A stretch of 40,495 bases of DNA from Candidatus Heteroclostridium caecigallinarum (GCA_904419725.1 CAJFSP010000010.1:1-40495), one strand, 5' to 3'; numbered from the stretch's first letter, positions 6,298-15,903 are shown. The notes: generated by a model not told the origin, from the letters alone. Numbers and translations are program-made.

Positions 6298-6759
6298 TTA
6301 TTTTTCTATGTCCGCTTTGTCCACAAGCACTTTGCCGTTTTTGCTTCTCACGCATTCGGCAAAAGCGTCGAAGTGTTTGGGATTTATATTGATTATGGCT
6401 ATGCGCGCTTCTTCGCCGACGTACAGATTTATATAGAGAGCGTCGTCTTTTGACGATTGCACGATTTTTATCATTTTTTCCACCAGGAATTTACCGCGCG
6501 TCAGGTCAAACGGCCCGAATTTCAGGGCGATTTTGTCGGTGACTTTATATTTCATCGTGATAAGGCAAATCCACACGGCAAGGGCAATGACCGATACGGC
6601 GACGCAGGTGATTTCCTGCACGGTGTCGCGCGTGTAAAAGCCGAGTACCGACGCCAGACGGAACACGTTCACGAAGAATATTGCCGCCCAGCATATAAAC
6701 CAGATTGCGAGTATGAATTTGAAAAGCCTGCTGTAATTATAAGCGAATTTGTTTTTCAT
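6298..6759 (-). CDS. Unknown two-helix membrane protein with a cytoplasmic domain
   Basis: I cannot name a family. The 153-residue protein has two hydrophobic segments (about residues 11-33 and 47-66) and then a soluble domain of about 85 residues. That domain has alternating strands ending in a helix (NPKHFDAFAECVRSK), a pattern reminiscent of bacterial PH-like domains found in small membrane proteins. ATG 6757-6759 is the likeliest start; a TTG 12 codons upstream is possible. Neither has a clear ribosome-binding site, so expression may be low. It is a single gene, divergent from the DUF2156 operon. Confidence 0.6.
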   Translation of the reverse strand: MKNKFAYNYSRLFKFILAIWFICWAAIFFVNVFRLASVLGFYTRDTVQEITCVAVSVIALAVWICLITMKYKVTDKIALKFGPFDLTRGKFLVEKMIKIVQSSKDDALYINLYVGEEARIAIININPKHFDAFAECVRSKNGKVLVDKADIEK

Positions 6760-6803
6760 AAAAATGATTTTAGCATAAAATGGCTTAAAATGCAAAACTC
6801 TTG

Positions 6804-6832
6804 TTGAAAAAGATAATGCGCTGTGATATAAT
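6804..6832 (+). promoter_or_regulatory. Promoter of the DUF2156-paaK operon
   Basis: TTGAAA (6804-6809) and TATAAT (6827-6832) are 17 bases apart, with TGTGA before the -10. Transcription would start near 6839, so the next gene must start at 6873 rather than further upstream. Confidence 0.82.
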
Positions 6833-6872
6833 CTTTAACGAATTTGACAAAATTATACAAAAAGAGGTATTT

Positions 6873-7853
6873 ATGCTGCCCGACGTGATTTCAGACGACA
6901 AGTTCACCCCGGTAACGATTGATGACATGGGGTTGTTCCGCGACATATTGTCTTCGTGCGATTTGTATAAAAATCTCGAAGCCAGCGAAATAACTTTTGA
7001 ATCGGTATATTGCTGGGGTGCCGCCGACAATCCGAAGAAGTGCGTTCTGGATGAAGGAATGGTAATTTTTTATGAGCATGAGTTCGGTAAAGACAACGTG
7101 TTTTATCCGCCGCTTGTGCGAAAGTCGGAAGATTTTATTCCGGTTCTTAATAAAATCGTTGATTATTGTCGTGAAAAGAACTTTGGCGTTTATATCGAAA
7201 GGCTGACGAAAAACATGGTAGGTCTGGCGGAAAGCAAAGACGTTTGCGGGCAATGTTGTGTTTTTCCGAGGCGGAGCGATTGCGAATATTTGTATAATCC
7301 GGTGGAATTAGCGACATTTTCGGGTCAAAAATTGAAAAACAAGCGTAATTTTCTCAACGGTTTTATGGATAGATACGACTATGAATTTGTTTCGTACGAC
7401 GAATCAATGAGAGAGGAGCTGCTGCAACTCGTCAAAGTCTGGGGTAAAACCCACAACGAACTTGACGCCGGCGGCGAATACAAAGCCATAGTCAGGGCGC
7501 TTGACAACATAAAAAAACTGAATCTGTTTTGCGACGTGCTTAAAGTGGACGGCAAAATCATCGCTTTCGAAATAGGTTTCATAAATCAGGCGAACGTCGG
7601 CGTTGTCATGTTTGAAAAGGCGAACACCGATTATCGCGGCAGTTTTCAGGCTGTCAACAATTTTTTCGTTAAAAAGCATTTTACAGGCTGCAAATACGTC
7701 AACAGACAGGAAGACCTCGGCATACCGGGGCTCAGAGAAGCCAAAATGTCGTATCATCCCGTCGCCTTTTCGGAAAAATTCATTTACACCGACAGACCGG
7801 ATATCATAGCCGCCGCCGAGGCGGAACAGGAAAAATTTGCCGCGGGAGAGTAA
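6873..7853 (+). CDS. DUF2156 protein (phosphatidylglycerol lysyltransferase C-domain-like)
   Basis: This 326-residue soluble protein matches DUF2156, the double acyltransferase-like (GNAT) fold that forms the catalytic part of lipid aminoacyltransferases such as MprF. Typical features are [20 protein letters not shown] in the middle, the [11 protein letters not shown] strand, and [20 protein letters not shown] near the C-terminus. It has no membrane domain, so it resembles the stand-alone DUF2156 proteins, whose substrates are mostly unknown. The start ATG 6873 follows the promoter and has AGAGG 6 bases upstream. It is the first gene of a unit with paaK 4 bases downstream. Confidence 0.85.
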   Translation: MLPDVISDDKFTPVTIDDMGLFRDILSSCDLYKNLEASEITFESVYCWGAADNPKKCVLDEGMVIFYEHEFGKDNVFYPPLVRKSEDFIPVLNKIVDYCREKNFGVYIERLTKNMVGLAESKDVCGQCCVFPRRSDCEYLYNPVELATFSGQKLKNKRNFLNGFMDRYDYEFVSYDESMREELLQLVKVWGKTHNELDAGGEYKAIVRALDNIKKLNLFCDVLKVDGKIIAFEIGFINQANVGVVMFEKANTDYRGSFQAVNNFFVKKHFTGCKYVNRQEDLGIPGLREAKMSYHPVAFSEKFIYTDRPDIIAAAEAEQEKFAAGE

Positions 7854-7857
7854 AACA

Positions 7858-9159
7858 ATGGCATATTTTCAGGAAAGTATAGAAACAATGGAGCGCGGCG
7901 CGCTGCGCGAGTTACAGAGCCGCAAGCTCAAAGAAGTCGTCAGGCGCGTTTATGACACCGTTCCGGCGTACAGGGTCAAAATGGACGAGGCGGGCGTCCG
8001 TCCGGAAGACATAAAGGGTCTGGAAGACCTGACCAGACTTCCGTTTACCGTCAAGCACGACCTGCGCGAAAATTACCCGTTCGGTTTTGTTTCGGCCGAT
8101 ATGAGCCAAATCACCAGAATCCACGCTTCCAGCGGAACCACGGGCAAGCTTACCGTGGCGTGTTACACAAAAAAAGACGTGGACGACTGGGCCGATATGT
8201 TCGCCAGGTGCCTTGTCATGGCGGGGGCGGACAAAAACTCAAAGGTGCACGTCGCTTACGGCTACGGTCTGTTTACCGGCGGGCTGGGCGCACATTACGG
8301 CGCTGAAAGGCTGGGCGCCGCGGCGATTCCGGTATCCAGCGGCAACACCGCCAGGCAGATATCCCTGCTTAAGGATTTTCAGTCCGACATAATATGCTGT
8401 ACGCCGTCTTACGCAATTTACATAGCCGACGAACTTGAAAAATTCGGCGTCAAAAAAGAAGAACTCGGGCTTAAAGCCGGCGTTTTCGGGGCGGAACCGT
8501 GGACGGAGGAAATGCGCCGCCAGATAGAAGAAAAACTCGGCATCAAAGCATATGATATATACGGGCTCAGCGAAATCATGGGTCCGGGCGTGTCGATGGA
8601 GTGTGAGGCGCAGTGCGGCAAACACATCTGGGAAGACCACTTCATCGCCGAAATCATAGACCCGAACACGCTTGAACCGCTTCCTTACGGCACGGTGGGC
8701 GAACTCGTGCTCACCACGATAAGCAAAGAGGGTATGCCGCTCATCAGATACCGCACCAGGGATTTGTGTTCGCTTATTCCCGACAAATGTTCGTGCGGCA
8801 GAACGCATGTGCGCATGACGAGGGTCATCGGCAGAAGCGACGATATGCTCATAATAAGGGGCGTTAACGTTTTCCCGAGCCAGATTGAGTCGGCTTTGCT
8901 CAATATTCACGAGTTGCAGCCGTTTTACCAGATTATTGTGGACAGAGTCAATATGCTGGACACGATGGAACTGCAGGTGGAAATGTCCGAAGCGCTTTCT
9001 AAGGCGGAGGACGAAGTGCGCCTCGCCGTCAAGAGCCTCGCGGAAAAGGAAGTGGGCAGCAGCATAGGCATATCGGCAAAGGTCACTTTGCTGAGGCCCG
9101 GGTCGCTGCCTAGAAGCGAAGGTAAAGCCAAGCGCGTTATCGACAACAGAAAATATTGA
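7858..9159 (+). CDS. paaK: Phenylacetate-CoA ligase family protein
   Basis: This 433-residue ANL-superfamily enzyme activates an aryl or acyl acid to its CoA thioester through an adenylate in the cytoplasm. Motifs are the AMP-binding SSGTTGK (91-97), [16 protein letters not shown], and the C-terminal hinge [20 protein letters not shown]. Length and motifs match PaaK. In gut anaerobes these enzymes may act on phenylacetate, indoleacetate or related aromatic acids made from amino acids; the true substrate is not visible here. No other phenylacetate degradation gene is nearby, which argues for a stand-alone activation or energy-conserving role. It starts 4 bases after the DUF2156 gene. Confidence 0.92.
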   Translation: MAYFQESIETMERGALRELQSRKLKEVVRRVYDTVPAYRVKMDEAGVRPEDIKGLEDLTRLPFTVKHDLRENYPFGFVSADMSQITRIHASSGTTGKLTVACYTKKDVDDWADMFARCLVMAGADKNSKVHVAYGYGLFTGGLGAHYGAERLGAAAIPVSSGNTARQISLLKDFQSDIICCTPSYAIYIADELEKFGVKKEELGLKAGVFGAEPWTEEMRRQIEEKLGIKAYDIYGLSEIMGPGVSMECEAQCGKHIWEDHFIAEIIDPNTLEPLPYGTVGELVLTTISKEGMPLIRYRTRDLCSLIPDKCSCGRTHVRMTRVIGRSDDMLIIRGVNVFPSQIESALLNIHELQPFYQIIVDRVNMLDTMELQVEMSEALSKAEDEVRLAVKSLAEKEVGSSIGISAKVTLLRPGSLPRSEGKAKRVIDNRKY

Positions 9160-9169
9160 TATTCGCAGG

Positions 9170-9215
9170 AAAACTCCAACGGGGCTGTTGGCAAAACACC
9201 CGAAGGAGTTTTTTT
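9170..9215 (+). promoter_or_regulatory. Terminator-like hairpin that contains the alr ribosome-binding site
   Basis: AAAACTCC (9170-9177) pairs with GGAGTTTT (9205-9212), and CGGG (9180-9183) with CCCG (9199-9202), separated by a symmetrical AA/AA internal loop. Seven T (9209-9215) lead directly into the ATG at 9216. The 3' arm includes AAGGAG, the only good ribosome-binding site of alr. The structure could end paaK transcription, mask alr translation, or both. Confidence 0.75.
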
Positions 9216-10259
9216 ATGAAAATATGCGTCAATCTTGAAAACATCGCCAAAAACGCCGACATAATCAGAAGCCGTCTCAACAGCGGCGTGAAACTGTGCG
9301 CCGTGGTCAAAGCAAACGCTTACGGGCACGGACTGGCGCAGGTGGCGCAGTATATAGAAAACAAAGTGGATTTTTTCGCCGTCGCAAGGCTCGACGAAGC
9401 GCTTACGCTCAGAAGCGTGGGAGTGAAAAAAGCCGTTCTCGTGCTGTGTTCCGACGTGGGGCGCCGCGAGGCGAGGGAGGCGGCCGCGCGCGATATCACG
9501 CTGACGGCGGATTCCGCCGAAACCGCGGAACTTGCCGCCGCCGAAGGGTTTTCTGTGCATATCAAGACGGACAGCGGAATGAACAGGCTGGGGCTTAAAG
9601 ATGAGGCGGAACTTGAAAAAGTCCTGGACAGATGTCTCGCTCTCGGCGTGGACGTCGGCGGTGTTTATTCGCATTTCGCCTGCACGATGCCCACCAACCC
9701 GAAGGCGATGTTCGCGCAGTATAAAAAGTTCTGCCGCATGGCGTCTGTCGTCAGGGCGGCGTATCCCGCCGCTTTGCGCCATATCTGCAACACGTCGGCG
9801 GCGCTCAACTGTCCAGCGTTCCATTGCGATATGGTCAGAGTGGGTCTGGGGCTTTACGGATACTGCGACAAAAAAACGCCGAGCCTTTTCGCGGGCAAAA
9901 GCGCCTGCGCGTCGGTCATCGAGACAAAACTCGTCAGGCAAGGGGAGAGCGTGGGATATGACATGGCTTTCACCGCCGAGCGAGACACGTCGGTCGCCGT
10001 GATAGATTGCGGATACGGCGACGGTCTGCCGAGAAATTACGCACGGGGCGGTTATGTGCTGACAAAATACGGAAAATCGGTTATAATCGGTAATATGTGC
10101 ATGGATATGTGCGTCATTGCCGGCGCCGGCGGTTTGCGGCGCGGCGATAAAGCGGTTATTTTGGGCGAGTGGGGCGGAAACAGCGTTAAAGCCGATGACA
10201 TCGCCGAAATTTGCGGTACAATACCGTATGAAATACTTTGCGGTTTAAGGAACAGATGA
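9216..10259 (+). CDS. alr: Alanine racemase
   Basis: This 347-residue pyridoxal-phosphate enzyme converts L-alanine to D-alanine for peptidoglycan. The cofactor lysine is K32 in VKANAYGHG. The second catalytic base is Y248 in VGYDMAF. HICNTSAAL, VRVGLGLYGY and the C-terminal MCMDMCVI segment are all typical. It is slightly shorter than most homologues. The start ATG 9216 is set by AAGGAG 7 bases upstream and by the alignment of the N-terminus with the barrel domain. That ribosome-binding site lies within the hairpin at 9170-9215, so expression may be conditional. The stop overlaps the start of the next gene by 4 bases (ATGA), beginning an alr-fau-rsmD-coaD unit. Confidence 0.95.
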   Translation: MKICVNLENIAKNADIIRSRLNSGVKLCAVVKANAYGHGLAQVAQYIENKVDFFAVARLDEALTLRSVGVKKAVLVLCSDVGRREAREAAARDITLTADSAETAELAAAEGFSVHIKTDSGMNRLGLKDEAELEKVLDRCLALGVDVGGVYSHFACTMPTNPKAMFAQYKKFCRMASVVRAAYPAALRHICNTSAALNCPAFHCDMVRVGLGLYGYCDKKTPSLFAGKSACASVIETKLVRQGESVGYDMAFTAERDTSVAVIDCGYGDGLPRNYARGGYVLTKYGKSVIIGNMCMDMCVIAGAGGLRRGDKAVILGEWGGNSVKADDIAEICGTIPYEILCGLRNR

Positions 10260-10813
10260 TGGTTGACAAAAAAACTTTAAGGAGCGTGGTTCTTAAACGC
10301 CGCGGCTCGCTTACCGACGTCACGGAACGGTCGGAAAAGATTGCTTCGGCATTGTTCGCGCGGAAGGTTTTCCGCGACGCTTCCGTCGTGATGGTATACC
10401 TGTCATATAACAGCGAGGTCGTTACCGACGGCATAGTCGAGGAGTGTTTCCGCGCCGGCAAGCGTGTGTGCGTGCCGGTAGTCGCCGACGGCGAACATAT
10501 GGACGCCGTATATATAAAGAGCGGCGGCGAATTTGTCACGGACAGATACGGCATAAGGGAGCCGTCAGACAAATCCTGCCCGGCGGACAAGCGCGATATC
10601 GATTTGTGCGTCGTGCCCGGCAGCGCATTTGACCTTTCTCTCGGCAGAATGGGATACGGCAAGGGTTATTACGACAGATTTCTTGCCGGCTCCGACATCA
10701 AAAAAATAGCGCTGGCTTTCGACTGTCAGATTGTCGACAAGGTGCCGTACGAAAGCACCGACGTCAAAATGGACGGCATCATTACCGAAAGTCGCGTAAT
10801 CGGGGATATATGA
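10256..10813 (+). CDS. 5-formyltetrahydrofolate cyclo-ligase
   Basis: This 185-residue enzyme (5-FCL, MTHFS family) uses ATP to turn 5-formyl-THF into 5,10-methenyl-THF, returning a dead-end folate to one-carbon metabolism. The C-terminal signature GRMGYGKGYYDRFL is diagnostic and the basic N-terminal helix (DKKTLRSVVLKRR) fits. The start ATG 10256 overlaps the alr stop (ATGA), with TAAGGA upstream; the next codon is also ATG. Its own stop overlaps rsmD by 4 bases, so the genes are translationally coupled. Confidence 0.94.
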   Translation: MMVDKKTLRSVVLKRRGSLTDVTERSEKIASALFARKVFRDASVVMVYLSYNSEVVTDGIVEECFRAGKRVCVPVVADGEHMDAVYIKSGGEFVTDRYGIREPSDKSCPADKRDIDLCVVPGSAFDLSLGRMGYGKGYYDRFLAGSDIKKIALAFDCQIVDKVPYESTDVKMDGIITESRVIGDI

Positions 10814-11361
10814 GAGTAATCGGCGGAAAACTGAAAGGCAAGCGTCTGGTGTCGCCGCGCGGCGACAATGTCAGACCTACCCTTGACAGAATCAAAGAAA
10901 CATTGTTCAATATTATACAGTTCGACGTCGCGGACAGCGTCTTTCTGGACTTGTTCGCCGGCAGCGGCGGAATAGGCATAGAGGCGTACAGCAGGGGCGC
11001 CGCCGAGGTTATCTTTTGCGACAGGGACAGAGACAGTCTGAAAGTGCTTAAAACGAATCTGGCGTCTCTCGGCGCCGACGGCTGTTTTGTTTACGAAGGC
11101 GATTTCGCTTTACTGCTGAAATCGCAGCCGCCGCGGAAGTTCGATTTTATATATGTTGACCCGCCGTACGCGGGCGCGTTGGCGGCTGAGGCGCTGAAAA
11201 TCATCGCCGACAAAAAATTGCTGAAAGAAGGCGGCAGGGTGATAGTGGAACGTCTTTCGGACGACGCCCGTCCGCTGAGCGCCGAAGGGCTCACGCTTTT
11301 GCGCGAGCGTAAAATGGGCAATGTTACGCTGTGTTTTTTCGGGAGAAACGAAGATGAGTAA
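10810..11361 (+). CDS. rsmD: 16S rRNA (guanine-966-N2)-methyltransferase
   Basis: This 183-residue enzyme methylates G966 of 16S rRNA in the 30S subunit using S-adenosylmethionine. The SAM-binding motif is DLFAGSGGIGIEA (47-59) and the catalytic DPPY lies at 117-120. The N-terminal MRVIGGKLKGKRL and RPTLDRIKETLFNI segments are typical of the family (YlbH in Bacillus). Its neighbour coaD follows with an 8-base overlap, the same pairing as ylbH-ylbI in Bacillus. Confidence 0.95.
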   Translation: MRVIGGKLKGKRLVSPRGDNVRPTLDRIKETLFNIIQFDVADSVFLDLFAGSGGIGIEAYSRGAAEVIFCDRDRDSLKVLKTNLASLGADGCFVYEGDFALLLKSQPPRKFDFIYVDPPYAGALAAEALKIIADKKLLKEGGRVIVERLSDDARPLSAEGLTLLRERKMGNVTLCFFGRNEDE

Positions 11362-11827
11362 ATGTGTGTTCGCCGGGTGCTTCGACCCGTTCACTATCGG
11401 GCATCTGGATGTGGTAAAAAGACTTTCCGCAATATTTGAGGAAGTGTTTGTGGTGGTGTCCAAAAACGCCGGAAAAAAACTTGTGGCTGACGGAAACGAA
11501 AGGTTTGCAATGGTTAAAAAGGCGGTGGATATCGGCAACGTCAAAGTAGTTCTCCACGAGGGTCTGCTTGTGGATTTCTGCGTAAAGAACAATGTTGATT
11601 GCATTGTCAAAGGCGTGCGCAATCTCATGGATTTCGAGTACGAAAGTCTTCAGGCGACGGTCAACAACAAACTCGGCAAAACCGAAACGCTGTTTTTGCC
11701 GTGTTCCGACGAACTTGCTTTCATGTCGTCTTCTTTCGTGAGGGAAATGTTGTCTCTCGGCAGAGATATTTCCGCTTACGTTCCGTCTGAAATTCTTGGC
11801 GACGTAATCAGGCTTTACCGTCAGTAA
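11354..11827 (+). CDS. coaD: Phosphopantetheine adenylyltransferase
   Basis: This 157-residue enzyme transfers AMP from ATP to 4'-phosphopantetheine, the fourth step of coenzyme A synthesis. The nucleotidyl-transferase motif is T14-I-G-H17 after AGCFDPF, and SSSFVRE near residue 130 is the second ATP-contact motif. Length is normal. The start ATG 11354 has GGGAG upstream and overlaps the end of rsmD. It ends in a 7-base convergent overlap with ylbJ. Confidence 0.97.
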   Translation: MSKCVFAGCFDPFTIGHLDVVKRLSAIFEEVFVVVSKNAGKKLVADGNERFAMVKKAVDIGNVKVVLHEGLLVDFCVKNNVDCIVKGVRNLMDFEYESLQATVNNKLGKTETLFLPCSDELAFMSSSFVREMLSLGRDISAYVPSEILGDVIRLYRQ

Positions 11828-12774
11828 AGTACCGACACGGCGGCAAACGTCAGCGCGGCGGCGACCGACGCCTGCAGGCATTTGACTGCCAGCAACTGTC
11901 GGAAACTCACGCCGCACTCTTTGAGATAAACAAAACTCTGGGCAAATACGCACATTCCGCCGAAGGAAATCAGCGTGCCGCACAGCACGGCGGCGGCCGG
12001 CAGGGGTAGTACGGCGGAAATCTGTTTGCAGCCGCGCGTAACTTCCATAAGACCTGTCAGAAAAGCCGAAACCGCCGGGTGCCCCGAAAGGACGGCGTCC
12101 GCCGCTGACAGGGACAATATCATGTCAATGAGCATATAAAACAGACATATAAAAGCGCCGACGCCCATGATTCCTGTTATGGCGGAATACACGCTGTCGC
12201 CAAGCGGATTGCCGTTTTCAGCGGGGTCCGACTGCTCTCCGGCGGGAGTGTCGTCGATATAAAAGCCTCTGAACAGCAGACCGCATATCATCGCCGACAT
12301 TATATGGCAGACGAGCAGCACGCCGCCTATATTTCCGCCTCCGAGAAATTTAGCGCCGACGGTACCCAGAATAAACAGCGGTCCGCTGGTAGAAGTGAAT
12401 GTGGCGGTCTTGCGACACTGCGTTTCGGTGAGCAGGCCTTTTCTGTAATACTCCTGTATCATTTTCGCGCCGACGGGATATCCCGAAATAACCGACACGA
12501 TAAATATGTATCCCGAAGCGGCTGGCGCTTTGAAAAGTTTTTTGACAACCGGCGTCATGAATTTCGTGAACCGCCTGAAAAACCCCAGGTCGGTCAGCAG
12601 TTTGCTGAACACGAAAAAGGGAAACAGCGCCGGAACAACAGCGCTGACCCATATTTCCAGACCGTCTGTGACGGACCGCATATAAGCAGTCGGGTTACAG
12701 GCGAAAACCGCGGTTACCGCCGCGACCAGCAACGATGCCCAAACGCGGAAGCCGGCTTTTCGTAAATTTGTCAT
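11821..12774 (-). CDS. ylbJ: Sporulation integral membrane protein YlbJ-like
   Basis: This 317-residue protein has multiple membrane segments (roughly 8 hydrophobic stretches) and the nucleoside-recognition/Gate motifs SAVVPALFPFFVFSKLL, VSVISGYPVGAKM and TSGPLFILGTVGAKFLG. In Bacillus YlbJ is made in the mother cell and is needed for spore cortex formation. Its presence suggests sporulation or a sporulating ancestor. The chromosomal spot, between coaD and a patatin gene, matches the ylbI-ylbJ-ylbK order, although here it is read in the opposite direction. The start ATG 12772-12774 lacks a clear ribosome-binding site, and a start a few codons earlier cannot be excluded. Only 30 bases separate it from the divergent ylbK. 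Confidence 0.88.
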   Translation of the reverse strand: MTNLRKAGFRVWASLLVAAVTAVFACNPTAYMRSVTDGLEIWVSAVVPALFPFFVFSKLLTDLGFFRRFTKFMTPVVKKLFKAPAASGYIFIVSVISGYPVGAKMIQEYYRKGLLTETQCRKTATFTSTSGPLFILGTVGAKFLGGGNIGGVLLVCHIMSAMICGLLFRGFYIDDTPAGEQSDPAENGNPLGDSVYSAITGIMGVGAFICLFYMLIDMILSLSAADAVLSGHPAVSAFLTGLMEVTRGCKQISAVLPLPAAAVLCGTLISFGGMCVFAQSFVYLKECGVSFRQLLAVKCLQASVAAALTFAAVSVLY

Positions 12775-12804
12775 AGTTATTTTTATGTGTGGAGGAAAAC
12801 CCGT

Positions 12805-13590
12805 ATGAACGGAAAACAAAAGACTCTGGGACTTGTGCTCGGCGCCGGCGGCGCGCGCGGCGCGTGCCATATAGGCGTGCTCAAAGTGCTGGAAGAAAAC
12901 AACATTCCCGTGAGTTTCATCACCGGCAGTTCCATGGGCGCCGTCATCGGCGGGATATACGCTTCTGGCACGCCGCTCTGCGAAATTGAAAAGAATATCA
13001 AAAAACTGAAGATGACCGATATTCTCGACGTTACCGTCAGGGTGATAAGGGCGGGCGGCTTTTTCAGCGGAAAAAAGGCGACGAAAATAATAAACAAAAA
13101 TCTTACGGCAAAGACGTTTGATGAGTGTAAAATCCCTTTCAGGTGCGTGGCGGTTGATTTGAACGAGGGCGAGCCTTATGTTTTCGGAAGCGGAAAACTC
13201 GTCGACGGCATAAGGGCAAGCATGTCCATTCCCGGCGTGTTCGAACCGGTGAAGAAAGACGGCATGCTGCTTGTGGACGGCGGTGTGCTGTGGCGCCTGC
13301 CGATAGACGCGATGGCGGAGTTTGCTCCCGACGTGATAATGCTTGTCGACGCTTTGGGCGAGCAGAGCGATTTTGAAGAGTCGCCCAATATTTTTCAGGT
13401 TATTTTCCGCACTTTCGAGGTGCTTGACTGGAAAAACACAAAACGTATGTATAACAGGGGCGACGTTGTGGTGATACCTAAAATGGACGCGGGGCAGTTT
13501 ACGACAAAAACCATCCCCGTCGCCATTGAGGCGGGTGAAAAAGCGTGCCGCTCCAAAATCAACAGAATCAAAAAATTGCTGGATATGTAA
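12805..13590 (+). CDS. ylbK: Patatin-like phospholipase (YlbK/RssA type)
   Basis: This 261-residue serine hydrolase has the patatin catalytic dyad: S43 in GSSMG and D158 in VDGG, plus the oxyanion loop GAGGARGACHIG. It probably cleaves acyl chains from membrane lipids, in the cytoplasm or at the membrane. The start ATG 12805 has GGAGGA about 9 bases upstream. Its place between ylbJ and tmcAL matches Bacillus ylbK. It ends at a terminator shared with the convergent tmcAL. Confidence 0.9.
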   Translation: MNGKQKTLGLVLGAGGARGACHIGVLKVLEENNIPVSFITGSSMGAVIGGIYASGTPLCEIEKNIKKLKMTDILDVTVRVIRAGGFFSGKKATKIINKNLTAKTFDECKIPFRCVAVDLNEGEPYVFGSGKLVDGIRASMSIPGVFEPVKKDGMLLVDGGVLWRLPIDAMAEFAPDVIMLVDALGEQSDFEESPNIFQVIFRTFEVLDWKNTKRMYNRGDVVVIPKMDAGQFTTKTIPVAIEAGEKACRSKINRIKKLLDM

Positions 13591-13593
13591 TAA

Positions 13594-13624
13594 AAAAGGA
13601 GATTGGCGCTCAATCTCCTTTTTT
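13594..13624. terminator. Bidirectional terminator between ylbK and tmcAL
   Basis: AAGGAGATTG pairs perfectly with CAATCTCCTT around a 5-base loop, flanked by A-runs and T-runs. It ends both converging genes and overlaps the tmcAL stop. Confidence 0.9.
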
Positions 13625-14815
13625 GCCGCTTTTGTACGCGTTGACGTCTATTTTCTGCATCGGCATGCTCCTGTCGAGATTGCCTTGCTTTTGGCAGAGC
13701 GCCGAATACAGGTTGGCGGCTTTTCTGTCAATGGCGTAAATTTCTTTTTGCGTTTCGTCAAGGTTTTTTATGTCCGCCGCGCCCTGCGCCGCGAAATCGC
13801 TGAGAATGTCGCACCGGTCGGCGTTTATTGCAAGTACCTTGAAGTAAGGCTTGGCTTTTTTTGCTTTGCGCATCACGTTTTTGTTGATATTGAGTACGCT
13901 GCAAAGAATCAGCCGCTTTATTTTCAGCAGCGTGTATCTTTTGCTTTTGGTGGCAAACAGCAAATCGTCATAGCAGGGGAGCGTGGCGTTTTTGATGAGT
14001 TTGTTGTGCAGGCCTTCTTCCGCGCCGTAGATATTGCGCAGATATCCGGCGTTGGACGTTATGAGAAATCCGTGGGCGAAGATTTCAAAGTTCTGCTGTC
14101 TGTAAAACTGGTTGCCAACCAAATCCTCATAAACAAAATGGGGTACGTGCCGCTTTATTTTTTTGAAATCCTGCTTGTTGAAAGCGGTGCGTATCGCCGA
14201 CGCCGAACAGAACTCCGACAGCAAATCGTCGCTGTTGTAATCGCTGGTGCGGGTCACGGTCATCGGAACAATGCCGCTGTTTTGCCTTTTTATTTCTTTG
14301 ATGTATTCTATCGCGAGCGTGTTGTTTGGCTTGTCCAGAATGGAGGCGTCGATGTATCGCGCCGCCGCCTTTGAAACGCTTTGCGGATAGGACATGCCTT
14401 TCGAGAGGTTGTCTTTCAGTTTTTTCTGAAACGCCGCCGGCGGGTCAAGCAGAAAATCCGCCACGGCGGCAAGCGCTTCGGCGTCGCCGCTCTCGCTGCC
14501 GAAGTGCAGACATTCGCACCCGAGGGCGGAAAGCAGCCTGACCGCGCCGAAAGCGAAGTCTTCCGCGGCGCCGACGGCAAACACGGTGGGGAGTTCCACA
14601 ACGATGTCGGCGCCCGCCAGTACGGCGTGCCTTGCCCTGGTGTATTTGTCCAGCACCGCCCCGTCGCCGCGCTGAACGAAATTGCCGCTCATGACGCATA
14701 TCATGGTGTCGCATCCGCTGGCTTTTTTTGCTTCCTGGATGTGTCTGGCGTGCCCGTTGTGAAGCGGATTGTATTCGCATATTATTCCGCATTTTTTCAA
14801 ATTTGTTTGTTCCAT
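13610..14815 (-). CDS. tmcAL: tRNA(Met) cytidine acetate ligase TmcAL
   Basis: This 401-residue enzyme (YlbM in Bacillus) uses acetate and ATP to form N4-acetylcytidine at the wobble base of elongator tRNA-Met. The nucleotidyltransferase motif [17 protein letters not shown] (10-26) contains [24 protein letters not shown] and [12 protein letters not shown] follow. Length is normal. It lies beside pta-ackA on the opposite strand, which is common in Clostridia and notable because those enzymes handle acetate. The start ATG 14815 is a few bases after a weak AGTAAAG. Divergent promoters lie in 14816-14880. Confidence 0.95.
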   Translation of the reverse strand: MEQTNLKKCGIICEYNPLHNGHARHIQEAKKASGCDTMICVMSGNFVQRGDGAVLDKYTRARHAVLAGADIVVELPTVFAVGAAEDFAFGAVRLLSALGCECLHFGSESGDAEALAAVADFLLDPPAAFQKKLKDNLSKGMSYPQSVSKAAARYIDASILDKPNNTLAIEYIKEIKRQNSGIVPMTVTRTSDYNSDDLLSEFCSASAIRTAFNKQDFKKIKRHVPHFVYEDLVGNQFYRQQNFEIFAHGFLITSNAGYLRNIYGAEEGLHNKLIKNATLPCYDDLLFATKSKRYTLLKIKRLILCSVLNINKNVMRKAKKAKPYFKVLAINADRCDILSDFAAQGAADIKNLDETQKEIYAIDRKAANLYSALCQKQGNLDRSMPMQKIDVNAYKSGKKGD

Positions 14816-14818
14816 ATC

Positions 14819-14876
14819 TTTACTTATTTTTTAAGTTGTATTATAATCATTATAATAGAAAATTATTGAAAATCAA
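14819..14876. promoter_or_regulatory. Overlapping divergent promoters for tmcAL and pta
   Basis: Rightward: TATAAT at 14842-14847 with TTTACT 17 bases upstream (14819-14824), and a second TATAAT at 14851-14856. Leftward: TATAAT on the minus strand at 14849-14854 with TTGATT (14871-14876) 16 bases away. The two directions use the same AT-rich segment, so they may compete. Confidence 0.6.
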
Positions 14877-14904
14877 TAAAATTTTTCATATTGAGAGGTT
14901 TTTT

Positions 14905-15903
14905 ATGTCACAGTTGATTGAAACGTACAAACAAAGAGCCAAAGCGCTCGGCAAAACAATCGTGCTTCCCGAAGGCGAGGAACCGCGTGTAATCAAAGCG
15001 GCGGGCATCATCGCGAAAGAGGGTTTCGCCAAGATTATCCTTTTGGGTAAAGAATCGGTCATCAAAGAAAAATGTCCGGACGTGTGTCTTGACGGCGTGA
15101 CCATAATCGACCCTCAGAACAACCCTAAAATCGAAGAATACGCCAACACTCTTTACGAACTCAGAAAGAAAAAGGGCATGACTCCGGAAGAAGCAATGGA
15201 TCTTGCCAAAAACAACGTGCTCTATCAGGGCGTGCTGATGGTCAAAGCGGGCGACGCCGACGGCATGGTTGGCGGTTCCATCCACTCCACTGGCGATTTG
15301 CTCCGTCCTGCTCTGCAAATCATCAAAACCGTGCCGGGTATCGCGACGGCTTCCGGCTACTTCATTATCGAAACCAACAATAAAGACATGGGGTCGGACG
15401 GCGTGTTTATTTTCGCCGACTGCGCGATTAACCCTAACCCGACGGCGGAACAGCTCGCCGATATAGCGGTGGCAAGCGCCAACACGGCAAAATCGCTTCT
15501 CAAAGACGAACCGAAAGTAGCGATGCTTTCTTTCTCCACCAAAGGCAGCGCCAAACACGACGACGTTTCCAAAGTGCAGGCGGCTGCGGCCATGGCGAAA
15601 GAAAAAGCGCCTGATATGCTCATCGACGGCGAACTGCAGGTTGACGCGGCGCTCGTTCCGGAAGTCGCGGCTCTCAAAGCGCCGGGCAGCAAAGTTGCCG
15701 GACAGGCCAACGTTCTTGTGTTCCCTGACCTTGACGCAGGCAACATCGGTTACAAACTCGTTCAGAGATTCGCCAAGGCAAACGCGTTCGGACCTATCTG
15801 CCAGGGTATGGCGAAGCCTATCAACGACTTGTCTAGAGGCTGTGTTGTCGACGATATCGTCGGCGTCGTGGCTCTCACCGCATGCCAGGCCGGCAATAAC
15901 TGA
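14905..15903 (+). CDS. pta: Phosphate acetyltransferase
   Basis: This 332-residue enzyme converts acetyl-CoA and phosphate to acetyl phosphate. It is the short form with only the catalytic domain. Clear motifs are [33 protein letters not shown] and the C-terminal [17 protein letters not shown]. The start ATG 14905 has GAGAGG about 8 bases upstream. ackA follows after 17 bases, so the two form the acetate-producing, ATP-yielding pathway of a fermenting anaerobe. Confidence 0.97.
   Translation: MSQLIETYKQRAKALGKTIVLPEGEEPRVIKAAGIIAKEGFAKIILLGKESVIKEKCPDVCLDGVTIIDPQNNPKIEEYANTLYELRKKKGMTPEEAMDLAKNNVLYQGVLMVKAGDADGMVGGSIHSTGDLLRPALQIIKTVPGIATASGYFIIETNNKDMGSDGVFIFADCAINPNPTAEQLADIAVASANTAKSLLKDEPKVAMLSFSTKGSAKHDDVSKVQAAAAMAKEKAPDMLIDGELQVDAALVPEVAALKAPGSKVAGQANVLVFPDLDAGNIGYKLVQRFAKANAFGPICQGMAKPINDLSRGCVVDDIVGVVALTACQAGNN

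Noticed and set aside
9600..9700. CRISPR arrays, transposases or IS inverted repeats anywhere in the window
   Set aside because: No regularly spaced repeats, transposase motifs or terminal inverted repeats were seen on either strand; this interval is only a placeholder inside alr.
8925..9941. Long open frame (338 codons) on the minus strand opposite paaK and alr
   Set aside because: It covers two well-identified genes on the plus strand, and its translation is low-complexity and rich in Arg, Phe and His, typical of an antisense shadow.
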